32,762 nt of DNA from an uncultured Oscillibacter sp. (GCA_946183175.1 CAMHBH010000003.1:1-32762); one strand, 5' to 3'; shown: positions 24,002 to 32,018, numbered from the stretch's first letter. The notes: generated from the sequence alone by a model not told the origin. Made by a program: numbers and translations.

Positions 24002-25138
24002 ATGCCGCCCAGAAAGCCGAAAACCGATAAAAAAGCGGATACTGTACGGGCATTCCGTGCGGCGCTGGCGTCCGGCGACCCGAACGCCGTCGGGCGCGTG
24101 TACGTCTTCCACGGGGAGGAGACGTGGCTTCGCGACTTCTACCTCGGCGAATTGCGGAAATTACTCGTCCCGGAAGCGTTCTCGGCGTTCAACTACCACC
24201 GTCTCGACGGCGCGGGGCTGGACATTCGCGAGCTGTCCGAAATCGCGGAGGCCATGCCCATGATGGCAGACCGTACTTTGATAGTCGTCGCCGACTACGA
24301 CATGTCGCGCCTGTCGGACGGACAGCGCGCCGCGCTGTGTACGTTCCTCGCCGACGTGCCGGAGTGGTGCTGTGTGGCGTTCCACTACGATACAGTCCCG
24401 TATCGCCTGACCCGGCAGAAGGATTCCGAACCGGAGGAAGCGTCGGACGGCGCGCCCGCGAAAAAGAGCGCCGCCCGCGACTTAAAGAAGGCCCTCGACA
24501 CCTACGCGCAAGTCCTCGACTTCGCCCCCCTCGGACAGTCCGAACTCCTCGACTGGATTGCCGCGCAATTCCGGCAACGCGGAAAGAATATCGACCGCCG
24601 CACGGCGGAATATCTGGTTTTCACCTGCGGGAACCTCATGGACGGACTGCTACAGGAAATCGGCAAAATTTCGGACTACGTCGGCGGCGCGAACGTCACC
24701 CGGCGCGACATCGACGATATCGCCGACCCGGTACTCTCCCGGCAGGCCTTCGACCTTTCCAACGCCGTATCGGCGGGCAACTACGACGCCGCCGCTTCGG
24801 TTCTCGGCGACTTGCTCAAAATGCAGACCGTCCCCTACATGATTTCCGGGGCGCTGGGGAAGGAATTAAGACGCCTTTACACCGCGCGTCTGGCCCTCGA
24901 CTACGGGCGCGGACAGGAATGGCTTATGGACATCTGGAATATGAAGTCAGGCTACCCGGCGAAACTGGCGCTGTCGGCGGCGCGCCGGACTTCGACCGCG
25001 TGGTGTGCGTGGGCCGTGCGGCAGTGCGAGATTCTCGACCGCCGCATGAAGTCGGAACGGGGTATCGACCCCGCGGAGGAACTCAAATTTTTGCTCGTCC
25101 GGCTGAGCATGGGCCCGGGAAAAGCCCAATATAGATAG
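24002..25138 (+). CDS. holA: DNA polymerase III delta subunit
   Basis: A 378-aa clamp-loader subunit that opens the beta sliding clamp. VYVFHGEETWLRDFYLGEL at the start of the AAA+-like domain is the family signature. It is followed by YHRLDGAGLD, a central linker with a charged insertion (about 140-165), LGQSELLDWIAAQF, the LVFTCGNLMDGLLQEIGKIS helix pair and a helical C-terminal collar. The AGGAGG site overlaps the end of comEC, and the ATG at 24002 gives the normal length. It is part of the comEC-holA-rnmV run. Confidence 0.92.
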   Translation: MPPRKPKTDKKADTVRAFRAALASGDPNAVGRVYVFHGEETWLRDFYLGELRKLLVPEAFSAFNYHRLDGAGLDIRELSEIAEAMPMMADRTLIVVADYDMSRLSDGQRAALCTFLADVPEWCCVAFHYDTVPYRLTRQKDSEPEEASDGAPAKKSAARDLKKALDTYAQVLDFAPLGQSELLDWIAAQFRQRGKNIDRRTAEYLVFTCGNLMDGLLQEIGKISDYVGGANVTRRDIDDIADPVLSRQAFDLSNAVSAGNYDAAASVLGDLLKMQTVPYMISGALGKELRRLYTARLALDYGRGQEWLMDIWNMKSGYPAKLALSAARRTSTAWCAWAVRQCEILDRRMKSERGIDPAEELKFLLVRLSMGPGKAQYR

Positions 25139-25149
25139 GAAGTGTCAGG

Positions 25150-25761
25150 ATGTACCGTGTGGCGGAAGTCATCGTGGTGGAGGGCAAGTACGACAAAAAC
25201 ACGCTGTCGCAGACGGTGGACGCGTCTATTGTGACTTTGGAGGGTTTCGCGGCGTTCCACGACCGGGAAAAGCTCTCGTTTCTCCGCCGCCTGGCGGAAA
25301 AACGGGGGCTGATTGTCCTGACCGACAGCGACGGCGCCGGGTTCGTACTCCGCAATTTCCTGAAGGGCGCGCTCCCGTCCGGGCGTGTGCGACACGCCTA
25401 TATTCCGGACATTCCCGGCAAGGAGCGCCGCAAGCGCGCCCCCGGACGCGAGGGCAAATTAGGCGTCGAGGGCATGCGGCCCGAAATCCTGCTGGACGCC
25501 CTGCGGCGCGCCGGGGCGACGTTTCTGGACGAGCAGACGCGCCCCCCGGACGGCGAACCGCTGACGATGACCGACTTTTTCGAGTGTGGGCTGAGCGGCG
25601 CGCCCGACAGCGCCGCGAGACGCCGCGCCTTATTACGGCGGCTGTCGCTTCCGGAGAAGCTCAACGCGCGTGGGCTTCTGGACGCGTTGAATCTGCTCTA
25701 CGGGCGGGAGCGGTTCTACGAGCTGTTGCGTGACACAGAGGGGCCTAGGGAGACCGTGTGA
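25150..25761 (+). CDS. rnmV: Ribonuclease M5 (5S rRNA maturase, Toprim family)
   Basis: A 203-aa Toprim nuclease that matures 5S rRNA in Firmicutes. The N-terminal VIVVEGKYD (Glu11) and TDSDGAG (Asp59, Asp61) are the metal-binding Toprim residues. The YIPDIPGKERRK and GVEGMRPEILLDAL segments match the RNase M5 subfamily. The C-terminal helical domain is of normal size. It starts 11 bases after holA and precedes the DUF6514-like gene. Confidence 0.92.
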   Translation: MYRVAEVIVVEGKYDKNTLSQTVDASIVTLEGFAAFHDREKLSFLRRLAEKRGLIVLTDSDGAGFVLRNFLKGALPSGRVRHAYIPDIPGKERRKRAPGREGKLGVEGMRPEILLDALRRAGATFLDEQTRPPDGEPLTMTDFFECGLSGAPDSAARRRALLRRLSLPEKLNARGLLDALNLLYGRERFYELLRDTEGPRETV

Positions 25762-25814
25762 GGGAAAACGCGGGACGGTTCCTCTGTTGGAGTAAGTTTA
25801 CAGGAGGGTGCAAG

Positions 25815-26057
25815 ATGCGGAAATTCTTTTTCGATTCGGCGGCGCTGGGGGAAAACACGGTGGAATACTCCCTCGTGACGTGCGCCGACCGGGGGGAGTA
25901 CGGTATCTTAGTCGAATCGGGCGGCGAACAGGCGCTGATTCCCGCGATATCGGTCTCGCGCTTCCGCGTACAGGAACTGTTAGGCATGATGTGCCGCGGA
26001 CTGGTGACGCCCGTCACCGCGCGGGACGTGACCGAGGACTGGCTGGCGGCAATATAA
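25815..26057 (+). CDS. Small DUF6514-like protein
   Basis: 80 aa, soluble. An N-terminal beta-rich part (ENTVEYSLVTCADRGEYGILVE) is followed by a helix and the C-terminal LVTPVTARDVTEDWLAAI segment, which is typical of DUF6514 proteins of Oscillospiraceae. Function unknown. An AGGAGGG site is seven bases before ATG 25815. The longer in-frame reading from GTG 25758 overlaps rnmV and has no such site. It sits between rnmV and glnS. Confidence 0.75.
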   Translation: MRKFFFDSAALGENTVEYSLVTCADRGEYGILVESGGEQALIPAISVSRFRVQELLGMMCRGLVTPVTARDVTEDWLAAI

Positions 26058-26075
26058 CAGACAGGAGGCGTTACT

Positions 26076-27773
26076 ATGGCTGACGAAATAAAGAATGTCC
26101 CCGGAGAGACGGAGGCAAGCCGGAATTTTATTCACGCGTTCATCGAGGAGGACACCGCCCCCGGCGGACGCTTCGCGGGTATGACCGTACACACGCGTTT
26201 CCCGCCGGAACCCAACGGCTATCTGCATATCGGACACTGCAAGGCGCTGGTTATCAATTTCAGCACGGCGGAGAAGTTCGACGGGCTTTGCAACCTGCGC
26301 ATGGACGACACCAACCCGACAAAGGAAGATGTCGAATTTGTCGAGGCCATTCAGGAGGACATTCACTGGCTGGGCTTCGACTGGGGCGACCGCTTCTTTT
26401 ACGGCTCCGACTACTTCGAGGAGGACTACCGGCAGGCCGAACTTTTGATTCAAAAGGGCCTCGCGTATGTGTGCGAACTGACCCCGGAGGAGTTCAAGGA
26501 GTACCGCGGGAGTGTGGGCGTGCCGGCGCGCAGTCCGTGGAGAGACCGCCCCATAGAAGAAAGTCTGGACTTGTTCCGGCGCATGCGCGCGGGGGAGTTC
26601 CCCGACGGCGCTATGACGCTCCGCGCCAAAATCGACCTCGCAAGCGGCAACTTCAATATGCGCGACCCGGTATTCTACCGAATCCGGCACACAAGCCACC
26701 ATCGGCAGGGCGACAAGTGGTGTATTTACCCCATGTACGATTTCGCGCACCCGATTCAGGACGCCTTGGAGGGTATCACGCACAGTCTCTGCTCTCTGGA
26801 GTACGAGAACCACAGGCCGCTGTACGACTGGGTCGTCGAAAACTGCGATTTGCCGTCGAAACCGCGTCAAATCGAGTTCGCGCGCCTCGGGATTGACCAT
26901 ACGGTGTTGAGCAAGCGCAAACTCCGCGCCATGGTCGAGGGCGGACAGGTCTCCGGCTGGGACGACCCCCGTATGCCGACCCTCTGCGGACTGCGCCGGA
27001 GAGGCTATACCCCCCGCGCCATCCGGAATTTCTGTGAGCGCGTCGGCGTGGCGAAAGTGCCCAGTACGGTCGAGTACGGCTTCCTGGAACACTGCCTCCG
27101 CGAGGACTTGAATCTGACGGCGGAGCGCGTCATGGCGGTACTCCGCCCCGTGAAACTGATTATCACGAACTACCCGGAAGGCCAAAGCGAGAGCGTGACA
27201 GTCGAGAACAACCCGACGGACCCGGCGGCGGGTATGCGTCAGGTGACGTTTTCGCGGGAGCTGTGGATTGAGGCCGACGACTTTCTGGAAAAGCCCGTGC
27301 CGAAGTACAAGCGCCTCAGCCCGGGCGGGCTGGAATGCCGCCTGAAAGGGGCGTACTTGGTGCGCTGTACGGGCTGTGAGCACGACGCCGACGGCAATCT
27401 TACGGCGGTACTCTGCGAGTACGACCCCGACAGCAGGGGCGGCGACCCCGCCGACGGGCGTAAAGTCAAGGGCGCGACCATCCACTGGGTCGACGCCGCG
27501 ACCGCCCTTGACGCCGAAGTCCGGCTCTACGACAATCTCTTTTCGGACGCCGCCCCCGACGACGCCGGGAAAGACTTCATGGAATGTCTGAACCCCGCTT
27601 CACTGGAAGTCCTGACGGGGTGTAAGGTGGAATCGACGCTCAAGGACGCCACGGCCCCCGCGAATTTCCAGTTTATGCGCCTCGGCTACTTCTGCCTCGA
27701 CAACAAGGATTCCCGCCCCGGACACCTCGTCTTTAACCGTAGCGTGTCCCTGAAGGACAGCTACAAGCGCTAA
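26076..27773 (+). CDS. glnS: Glutaminyl-tRNA synthetase
   Basis: A 565-aa class I aminoacyl-tRNA synthetase charging tRNA(Gln). PPEPNGYLHIGH with HIGH at 51-54 and the LSKRKL form of the KMSKS loop (S279-K282) are the two catalytic signatures. NLRMDDTNPTKED, YPMYDFAHPIQDALEGITHS and DDPRMPTLCGLRRRG are family blocks. The C-terminal half is the two beta-barrel anticodon-binding domain, and no YqeY tail is present. GlnRS is found in only part of the Firmicutes, so GatCAB may be dispensable for Gln here. A GGAGG site precedes the ATG and a terminator follows. Confidence 0.96.
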   Translation: MADEIKNVPGETEASRNFIHAFIEEDTAPGGRFAGMTVHTRFPPEPNGYLHIGHCKALVINFSTAEKFDGLCNLRMDDTNPTKEDVEFVEAIQEDIHWLGFDWGDRFFYGSDYFEEDYRQAELLIQKGLAYVCELTPEEFKEYRGSVGVPARSPWRDRPIEESLDLFRRMRAGEFPDGAMTLRAKIDLASGNFNMRDPVFYRIRHTSHHRQGDKWCIYPMYDFAHPIQDALEGITHSLCSLEYENHRPLYDWVVENCDLPSKPRQIEFARLGIDHTVLSKRKLRAMVEGGQVSGWDDPRMPTLCGLRRRGYTPRAIRNFCERVGVAKVPSTVEYGFLEHCLREDLNLTAERVMAVLRPVKLIITNYPEGQSESVTVENNPTDPAAGMRQVTFSRELWIEADDFLEKPVPKYKRLSPGGLECRLKGAYLVRCTGCEHDADGNLTAVLCEYDPDSRGGDPADGRKVKGATIHWVDAATALDAEVRLYDNLFSDAAPDDAGKDFMECLNPASLEVLTGCKVESTLKDATAPANFQFMRLGYFCLDNKDSRPGHLVFNRSVSLKDSYKR

Positions 27774-27777
27774 GAAC

Positions 27778-27811
27778 TCCCCCTGTACGCCGCGCGGCGT
27801 ACGGGGGATTT
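27778..27811 (+). terminator. Terminator after glnS
   Basis: CCCCC plus GTACGCC (27779-27791, one bulged T) pair with GGCGTAC plus GGGGG (27796-27807) around a GCGC loop. TTTGATTTG follows. The stem is strong and the T-run moderate. It begins five bases after the glnS stop. Confidence 0.8.
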
Positions 27812-27818
27812 GATTTGT

Positions 27819-27866
27819 CTCCCCGCGTTGCGGGGCAGCAAAACCAGTCAATGCCTCTGGTCTGGG
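27819..27866 (+). other. Two further small hairpins between glnS and thiI
   Basis: CCCCGC (27821-27826) pairs with GCGGGG (27830-27835) around GTT. ACCAG (27843-27847) and CTGGT (27857-27861) form a second stem. Neither is followed by a T-run. They lie upstream of the thiI promoter and are of unknown role. Confidence 0.3.
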
Positions 27867-27896
27867 CGGAGTTGTCAAGGAAATTCGCGTCGGCGG

Positions 27897-27925
27897 TGGA
27901 AATCCGCGCCGCGCCGTGCTATAAT
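27897..27925 (+). promoter_or_regulatory. Extended -10 promoter of thiI
   Basis: TGGAAA (27897-27902), a 17-base spacer and a perfect TATAAT (27920-27925) preceded by TGC, which makes an extended -10. The start codon is 31 bases downstream of the -10. Confidence 0.7.
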
Positions 27926-27956
27926 GGGCCAAATTCAGAAACGGACGGGGGATTCC

Positions 27957-29135
27957 ATGGAAACCAAAGAAACCTTGCTTTTGAAACTGGGGGAAGTCGT
28001 GCTGAAAGGCCTCAACCGCCGCGCGTTCGAGGACAGACTGTTGTCGAATGTCAGCCGGCGCTTACGGCGGTATGGCAGTTTCCAGATTTATCTACGCCAG
28101 AGTACGATTTACGTCGAGCCTCTCGGCGGCGACTGCGATATGGACGCCGCGTTCGACGCCGCCCGACAGGTTTTCGGCGTCGTGCGCGTGGCGCGCGCCA
28201 TGCCGTGCGAACGTGACCCGGAAGCTATCCGGCAGGCCGCCGCGCGCTATCTCGCCGGGGAGTTCGCGAAAGCGCGCACGTTCAAAGTCGAGACCAAGCG
28301 CGCCGATAAGCAGTACCCGATGAACTCAATACAGGTCAGTCAGGCCGTCGGCGGACTTCTCGCGGAGACGTTCCCGGAAGTCCGCGCCGAAATGCACAAC
28401 CCCGACCTGACGGTCTACGTGGAAATCCGCGAAAAGGCGGCGTACGTCCACACGCCGTCGGTCAACGGCGCGGGCGGGCTTCCAGTCGGTACGGGCGGGC
28501 GCGCGCTGAGCCTGATTTCCGGCGGACTGGACTCCCCGGTAGCCTCGTGGATGATTGCGCGGCGCGGCGTCGAACTGGAGTTGATTCACTTCGTGTCCCC
28601 GCCGTACACCTCCCCGCAGGCACAGGATAAAGTCCTACAGCTCTCCAAGCTCCTGACTTCCTCCTGTGGGCGCATGAAAATTCACATTGTGCCGTTTACG
28701 CGCATTCAAGAGGAAATCCGGAAGTACTGCCCGGAGGCCTACTTTACGCTGATTATGCGGCGCTTTATGATGAGGCTGTCGCAGGCGGTGGCGAAACAGT
28801 CGGGCGTGACGGCGTTGGTCACGGGGGAATCCCTCGGACAAGTAGCCAGTCAGACTATGAAGGCCCTCGCCGTGACGGAAAGCGTCGTGTCGCTCCCGGT
28901 ACTCCGCCCGCTGATTGGCATGGACAAAGTCGACATCATCCACACGGCGCAGAGAATCGGCACCTATGACACGTCGATACTGCCTTATGAGGACTGCTGT
29001 ACCGTCTTCACGCCGCGCCACCCCGCGACGAGGCCGCAGTTGCCGGACGTGGAGGCGGCGGAGGCGGCGCTTGACGTGGAGGCGCTGTGCGCGGAGGCGC
29101 TGTCGGGTACGGAATGGCAATGGATGAAGCCGTAA
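27957..29135 (+). CDS. thiI: tRNA 4-thiouridine synthase ThiI
   Basis: A 392-aa enzyme that adenylates U8 of tRNA for thiolation and may also supply sulfur for thiamine. It has an N-terminal ferredoxin-like part (LLLKLGEVVLKGLNRR), a THUMP domain (about 60-165, FKVETKRADKQYPMNS) and a PP-loop ATPase with SGGLDS at 188-193, then GESLGQVASQTM and LPYEDCCTVFTPRHP. The C-terminal rhodanese domain of the E. coli enzyme is absent, as in most Firmicutes, so sulfur probably comes from a dedicated cysteine desulfurase. A GGGGGA site precedes the ATG at 27957. cinA follows by 20 bases. Confidence 0.95.
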   Translation: METKETLLLKLGEVVLKGLNRRAFEDRLLSNVSRRLRRYGSFQIYLRQSTIYVEPLGGDCDMDAAFDAARQVFGVVRVARAMPCERDPEAIRQAAARYLAGEFAKARTFKVETKRADKQYPMNSIQVSQAVGGLLAETFPEVRAEMHNPDLTVYVEIREKAAYVHTPSVNGAGGLPVGTGGRALSLISGGLDSPVASWMIARRGVELELIHFVSPPYTSPQAQDKVLQLSKLLTSSCGRMKIHIVPFTRIQEEIRKYCPEAYFTLIMRRFMMRLSQAVAKQSGVTALVTGESLGQVASQTMKALAVTESVVSLPVLRPLIGMDKVDIIHTAQRIGTYDTSILPYEDCCTVFTPRHPATRPQLPDVEAAEAALDVEALCAEALSGTEWQWMKP

Positions 29136-29155
29136 CGGCGGAAGGAGTGGAAAGT

Positions 29156-30415
29156 ATGTCGCATATCGCCGAGATTATCGCGGTCGGCACGGAGCTGTTG
29201 CTTGGGAATATCGCCAACACCAACGCGCAGGAACTTTCACAGGCGTTATCGGCGCTGGGAATCAACGTCTATTGGCACACGGTCGTCGGCGACAACGCCG
29301 GGCGTCTCCGGGAGGCCGTCGAGCAGGCGCGGCGCCGCGCCGACATCATCATCACGACGGGCGGCTTGGGCCCCACCTACGACGACCTCACGAAACAGAC
29401 GATTTGCCGCGCGTTCGGGCGGGAACTCGTACTCCATCCGGAGATTGTCGCGCAAATCCGCGCCCGCTACGAGCGCAACTTACACGCGCCCATGCCCGAA
29501 AACAATATCCGGCAGGCCGAACTCCCCGTGGACTGTGTGATTTTCGGCAACCCTGTCGGCACGGCCCCGGGCTGTGCGTTCGAGGAGGACGGCGTACACG
29601 TCCTCATGCTCCCCGGGCCGCCGTTTGAAATGCGCACCATGCTGGAAGGCTACGCAATCCCTTATTTGCGGCGGCTGTCGCAAGAGGTGATTGTCTCCCG
29701 GGATATCATGACATTCGGCATGGGCGAAAGCCGGATTGAGGAACTCTTGCGCGACAAAATGGAGCGTATGAGCAACCCGACCCTCGCGACCTACGCGAAA
29801 CCGAGTGAAGTACGCCTCCGGGCGACGGCGAAGGCGGAGAGCGTACAGGCGGCGGAAGCGATGTTGTCTCCGGTGGTGTCGGAAGTGGCGGCGGCGCTGG
29901 GCGATATCGTCTACGGCGTCGACGTGAAGGGGCTGGAATACGCGTGCGTGTCGGGACTGCGCGCGCGCGGGCTGACGCTGGCGACTGCCGAAAGCTGTAC
30001 GGGCGGACAGCTCGCCGCGCGCCTGACGGCGATACCGGGCGTATCGGCGGTGTACCGGGGCGGCGTCGTCAGCTACTGGACGCAAGTCAAGGCCGACGTG
30101 CTGGGCGTCGACGCCGGTTTACTCGACGCGCACGGCGCGGTCTCCGAGCCGACCGCGCGGGCAATGGCGGAGGGCGTATGCAAGGTGACGGGCGCGCCCG
30201 TGGGGGTATCCGTGACGGGCGTCGCGGGTCCCGACCGCGACGAGCGCGGCGTCGAAGTCGGTACGGTGTACGTCGGCCTCGCCACGCCGGAGGGCACCTT
30301 CTGCCGCGCGCTGGACTTGGGCCGCCGCCGCCGCGACATCCTGCAAAACCTCGCCGCGAACCACGCCTTTGACCTGTTGCGCCGCTGGCTGAACGGACTG
30401 CCGCTGTCGATTTGA
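29156..30415 (+). CDS. cinA: CinA-like protein (competence/damage-inducible)
   Basis: 419 aa. The N-terminal MoCF-like domain (1 to about 170: IIAVGTELLLGNIANTNAQ, TTGGLGPTYDDLTKQ, MLPGPPFEM) has the ADP-ribose/FAD pyrophosphatase fold. The C-terminal CinA amidase domain (about 260-410) has the catalytic AESCTGGQ (S280) and VTGVAGPDRDERG, typical of NMN deamidase activity. Full length for the family. GGAAGGAG is eight bases before ATG 29156. It is co-directional with thiI and ends just before a long terminator hairpin. Confidence 0.94.
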   Translation: MSHIAEIIAVGTELLLGNIANTNAQELSQALSALGINVYWHTVVGDNAGRLREAVEQARRRADIIITTGGLGPTYDDLTKQTICRAFGRELVLHPEIVAQIRARYERNLHAPMPENNIRQAELPVDCVIFGNPVGTAPGCAFEEDGVHVLMLPGPPFEMRTMLEGYAIPYLRRLSQEVIVSRDIMTFGMGESRIEELLRDKMERMSNPTLATYAKPSEVRLRATAKAESVQAAEAMLSPVVSEVAAALGDIVYGVDVKGLEYACVSGLRARGLTLATAESCTGGQLAARLTAIPGVSAVYRGGVVSYWTQVKADVLGVDAGLLDAHGAVSEPTARAMAEGVCKVTGAPVGVSVTGVAGPDRDERGVEVGTVYVGLATPEGTFCRALDLGRRRRDILQNLAANHAFDLLRRWLNGLPLSI

Positions 30416-30432
30416 CCGGAACCATACCAGAG

Positions 30433-30481
30433 TAACACGGAAACGGGCCGACTTGCAAAAAGTCAGCCCGTTTCCGTGTTA
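30433..30481. terminator. Long bidirectional terminator between cinA and a convergent gene
   Basis: Perfect 16-base arms (30433-30448 and 30466-30481), rich in G/C at the loop end. ATTTC follows on the plus strand. The right arm includes the stop codon of the minus-strand gene (30479-30481), so its mRNA ends within the hairpin. Confidence 0.88.
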
Positions 30482-30847
30482 TTTCATGCTGTCGATAAGT
30501 TTCTGCGCGTCCTCGTCGGAAATGGAAAACACCGTTTTCGGGAAAAAGAAATCGTGCCCGGTAATTTCCTTCATTTTAGCGGCGGAAATCGGCGGATTCA
30601 GGAAGGTGAACAGATTCAGCGGCGTGGAGTATTCTTCCTCCTCCGGGACGCTGTTCACAACGCCGCTGGCGTAGCCGAACGCCACCAGTCCGACGCCGTT
30701 CTCGTACAGGAAAACAATGTCCTTTTTCGGGATTTTCGCTATCGGCTGGTCGTATCCCGCCCCGTAAGCCGCCGCCTTGTGTTCGTCCAACATCGCCTGA
30801 TGATGCTTCGGACTGGACTTTTTATCCGTGTTGCAGATATACGCCAT
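30479..30847 (-). CDS. Hypothetical protein, possibly PUA/EVE-like
   Basis: 122 aa, soluble. The N-terminus MAYICNTDKK is followed by a helix and KIPKKDIVFLYENGVGLVAFGYASG, a beta-hairpin pattern seen in PUA-like/EVE folds. The C-terminus is helical (DEDAQKLIDSMK). No catalytic motif is visible; RNA or modified-base binding is only a guess. The ATG at 30847 has an AAGGGGGA site. Upstream in-frame codons to 30889 would start inside the leader. It has its own near-perfect promoter and is divergent from sdpR. Confidence 0.65.
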   Translation of the reverse strand: MAYICNTDKKSSPKHHQAMLDEHKAAAYGAGYDQPIAKIPKKDIVFLYENGVGLVAFGYASGVVNSVPEEEEYSTPLNLFTFLNPPISAAKMKEITGHDFFFPKTVFSISDEDAQKLIDSMK

Positions 30848-30889
30848 AGAATTTCCCCCTTGCAATCGGTATTCAGGTGATACGCCCAA

Positions 30890-30917
30890 ATTATAGCAGT
30901 TTTGCGCGGTATGTCAA
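30890..30917 (-). promoter_or_regulatory. Near-perfect SigA promoter of the 122-aa hypothetical gene
   Basis: On the minus strand, TTGACA (30912-30917), 16 bases, then TGC-TATAAT (30890-30895): both boxes are perfect and the -10 is extended. The half operator at 30926-30933 lies nine bases upstream of its -35. Confidence 0.88.
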
Positions 30918-30925
30918 GCTCCGGC

Positions 30926-30947
30926 TATTTAGAAAAACTTCAAAACG
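30926..30947. promoter_or_regulatory. Second, imperfect copy of the SdpR-type operator
   Basis: TATTTAGA, a 6-base spacer ending ACT, then TCAAAACG. The left arm is identical to that of the operator at 30982 and the right arm matches at five of eight bases. It lies between the two divergent promoters, five bases before the -35 of sdpR. Confidence 0.5.
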
Positions 30948-30951
30948 CCCC

Positions 30952-30980
30952 TTGACAGCGGGGGCGTTTTGTGCTACTCT
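30952..30980 (+). promoter_or_regulatory. SigA-type promoter of sdpR-sdpI
   Basis: A perfect TTGACA (30952-30957), a 17-base spacer and TACTCT (30975-30980). A perfect palindrome begins one base after the -10, covering the transcription start. Confidence 0.75.
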
Positions 30981-30981
30981 G

Positions 30982-31003
30982 TATTTAGATGAACTTCTAA
31001 ATA
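30982..31003. promoter_or_regulatory. Perfect palindromic operator at the sdpR transcription start
   Basis: TATTTAGA (30982-30989) and TCTAAATA (30996-31003) are perfect 8-bp inverted arms with a 6-base spacer. They cover the predicted +1, as expected for an ArsR-family autorepressor. A second weaker copy lies at 30926. Confidence 0.75.
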
Positions 31004-31018
31004 GAAAGAGGGGTGGAC

Positions 31019-31297
31019 ATGGGATTCGGAGAGACTTTCAAAGCGTTGTCGAACCCCGTCCGGCGGGAAATCCTGACGCTTCTCAAAGGCGGGAAACTGT
31101 CCGCCGGGGAAATCTCCGCGCGGTTCGGCCTCACCGGGGCCACGATTTCCCATCATTTAAGCGTCCTGAAACACGCCGAACTCGTGTTCGAGACCCGCGA
31201 GAAAAATTACATCTACTACCAGTTGAATACGTCCGTACTAGAGGACGCGCTGTGCTGGATTGCCGACTTGAAAGGAGGCTCTTCCCGTGAAACGTAA
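31019..31297 (+). CDS. sdpR: ArsR-family autorepressor, SdpR-like
   Basis: A 92-aa winged-helix regulator. FKALSNPVRREILTLLKGG, LSAGEISARFGLTGATISHHLSVLKHAELV (recognition helix) and the YIYYQLNTSVLEDALCW wing and dimer helix closely match B. subtilis SdpR. No metal-binding Cys pair of ArsR/SmtB is present, so it is not a metal sensor. Start ATG 31019 has a GAGGGG site; the GTG at 31013 is closer to that site and less likely. It overlaps sdpI by 11 bases. SdpR normally represses its own operon until the membrane partner sequesters it. Confidence 0.9.
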   Translation: MGFGETFKALSNPVRREILTLLKGGKLSAGEISARFGLTGATISHHLSVLKHAELVFETREKNYIYYQLNTSVLEDALCWIADLKGGSSRET

Positions 31298-31916
31298 TCT
31301 CTTACTGACTTCCGCCTGTATCCTGTTGCCTGTCTGCGCGGGCGTCGTACTCTGGGGGCGACTGCCCGAACGTGTCCCGACGCACTTCAATTTCTACGGC
31401 GTCCCGGACGGGTGGAGTTCCAAGGCGTTCGCCGTATTCGGACTGCCGCTGTTCCTGCTGGGCTTGCAACTGCTCTGCGCGTTCGCGATGTCGCACGACC
31501 CGAAGGCGGGCAACGTCGGCGGGAAAATCCGCGCCCTCGTACTGTGGATTTGTCCGGCGGTGTCGCTGTTCGCGGCGGCGATGATTTACCCGCATGCGCT
31601 GGGCTACTCCGTGAATATGACCATGTTCGCCATGCTCCTTACGGGTACGCTGTTCGTCGTGCTGGGGAACTACCTCCCCAAGTGCCGACAGAATTACACG
31701 ATAGGAATCAAACTCCCGTGGACGCTCGCCGACGAGGACAACTGGAACCGTACGCACCGTATGGCCGGGCCGCTATGGGTCGCGGGGGGCTTTCTGGTGA
31801 TTCTCGACGCCCTGTTACAGTTCGCGGGGCCGTACCTGTTCGCGGGCGTGCTGACGTTGATTGCCGTCGCGCCCATCGTTTATTCCGCCGCGCTGTACGT
31901 CGCGAAGCGCAAGTAA
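31287..31916 (+). CDS. sdpI: SdpI-family membrane protein (immunity/signal transducer)
   Basis: A 209-aa membrane protein with six likely membrane segments. The start region with RVPTHFNFYGVPDGWSSK is the DUF1648 signature. The later NYLPKCRQNYTIGIKLPWTL and NWNRTHRMAGPLWV blocks are the SdpI signature. In B. subtilis SdpI gives immunity to the SdpC toxin and captures SdpR at the membrane. No sdpABC genes are in the window. Start is GTG 31287 with AAGGAGG eight bases upstream, overlapping sdpR. Confidence 0.9.
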   Translation: MKRNLLLTSACILLPVCAGVVLWGRLPERVPTHFNFYGVPDGWSSKAFAVFGLPLFLLGLQLLCAFAMSHDPKAGNVGGKIRALVLWICPAVSLFAAAMIYPHALGYSVNMTMFAMLLTGTLFVVLGNYLPKCRQNYTIGIKLPWTLADEDNWNRTHRMAGPLWVAGGFLVILDALLQFAGPYLFAGVLTLIAVAPIVYSAALYVAKRK

Positions 31917-32015
31917 CGCAACTCCCCGTTTCCACGGGTGGCGGTGCTGTACTGGTTCTGGTGGGTGCCGCGCTGTACGCAAATAACGCAACCTCCCCCG
32001 TTTTCACGGGGGAGG
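31887..32015 (+). repeat. Imperfect tandem duplication of the sdpI 3' end and its hairpin
   Basis: GCCGCGCTGTACG occurs at 31887-31899 and again at 31967-31979. TAACGCAAC occurs at 31914-31922 and 31984-31992. Each copy is followed by a C-run, T-rich loop and G-run hairpin (31925-31938 weak; 31992-32015 strong). The second copy lacks about ten bases. This looks like a decayed duplication of the gene's tail plus terminator. Confidence 0.6.
31992..32015. terminator. Terminator between sdpI and the convergent 60-aa gene
   Basis: CCTCCCCCG (31992-32000) pairs perfectly with CGGGGGAGG (32007-32015) around TTTTCA, then CCTTTACT. The stop of the minus-strand 60-aa gene is three bases away. The stem is identical to nine of ten pairs of the alaX-sigE terminator. 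Confidence 0.78.
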
Positions 32016-32018
32016 CCT

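Noticed and set aside
27810..27956. Longer N-terminus for thiI starting upstream
   Set aside because: It would begin inside the glnS terminator and run through the thiI promoter; the ATG at 27957 has a ribosome site and the normal ThiI start.
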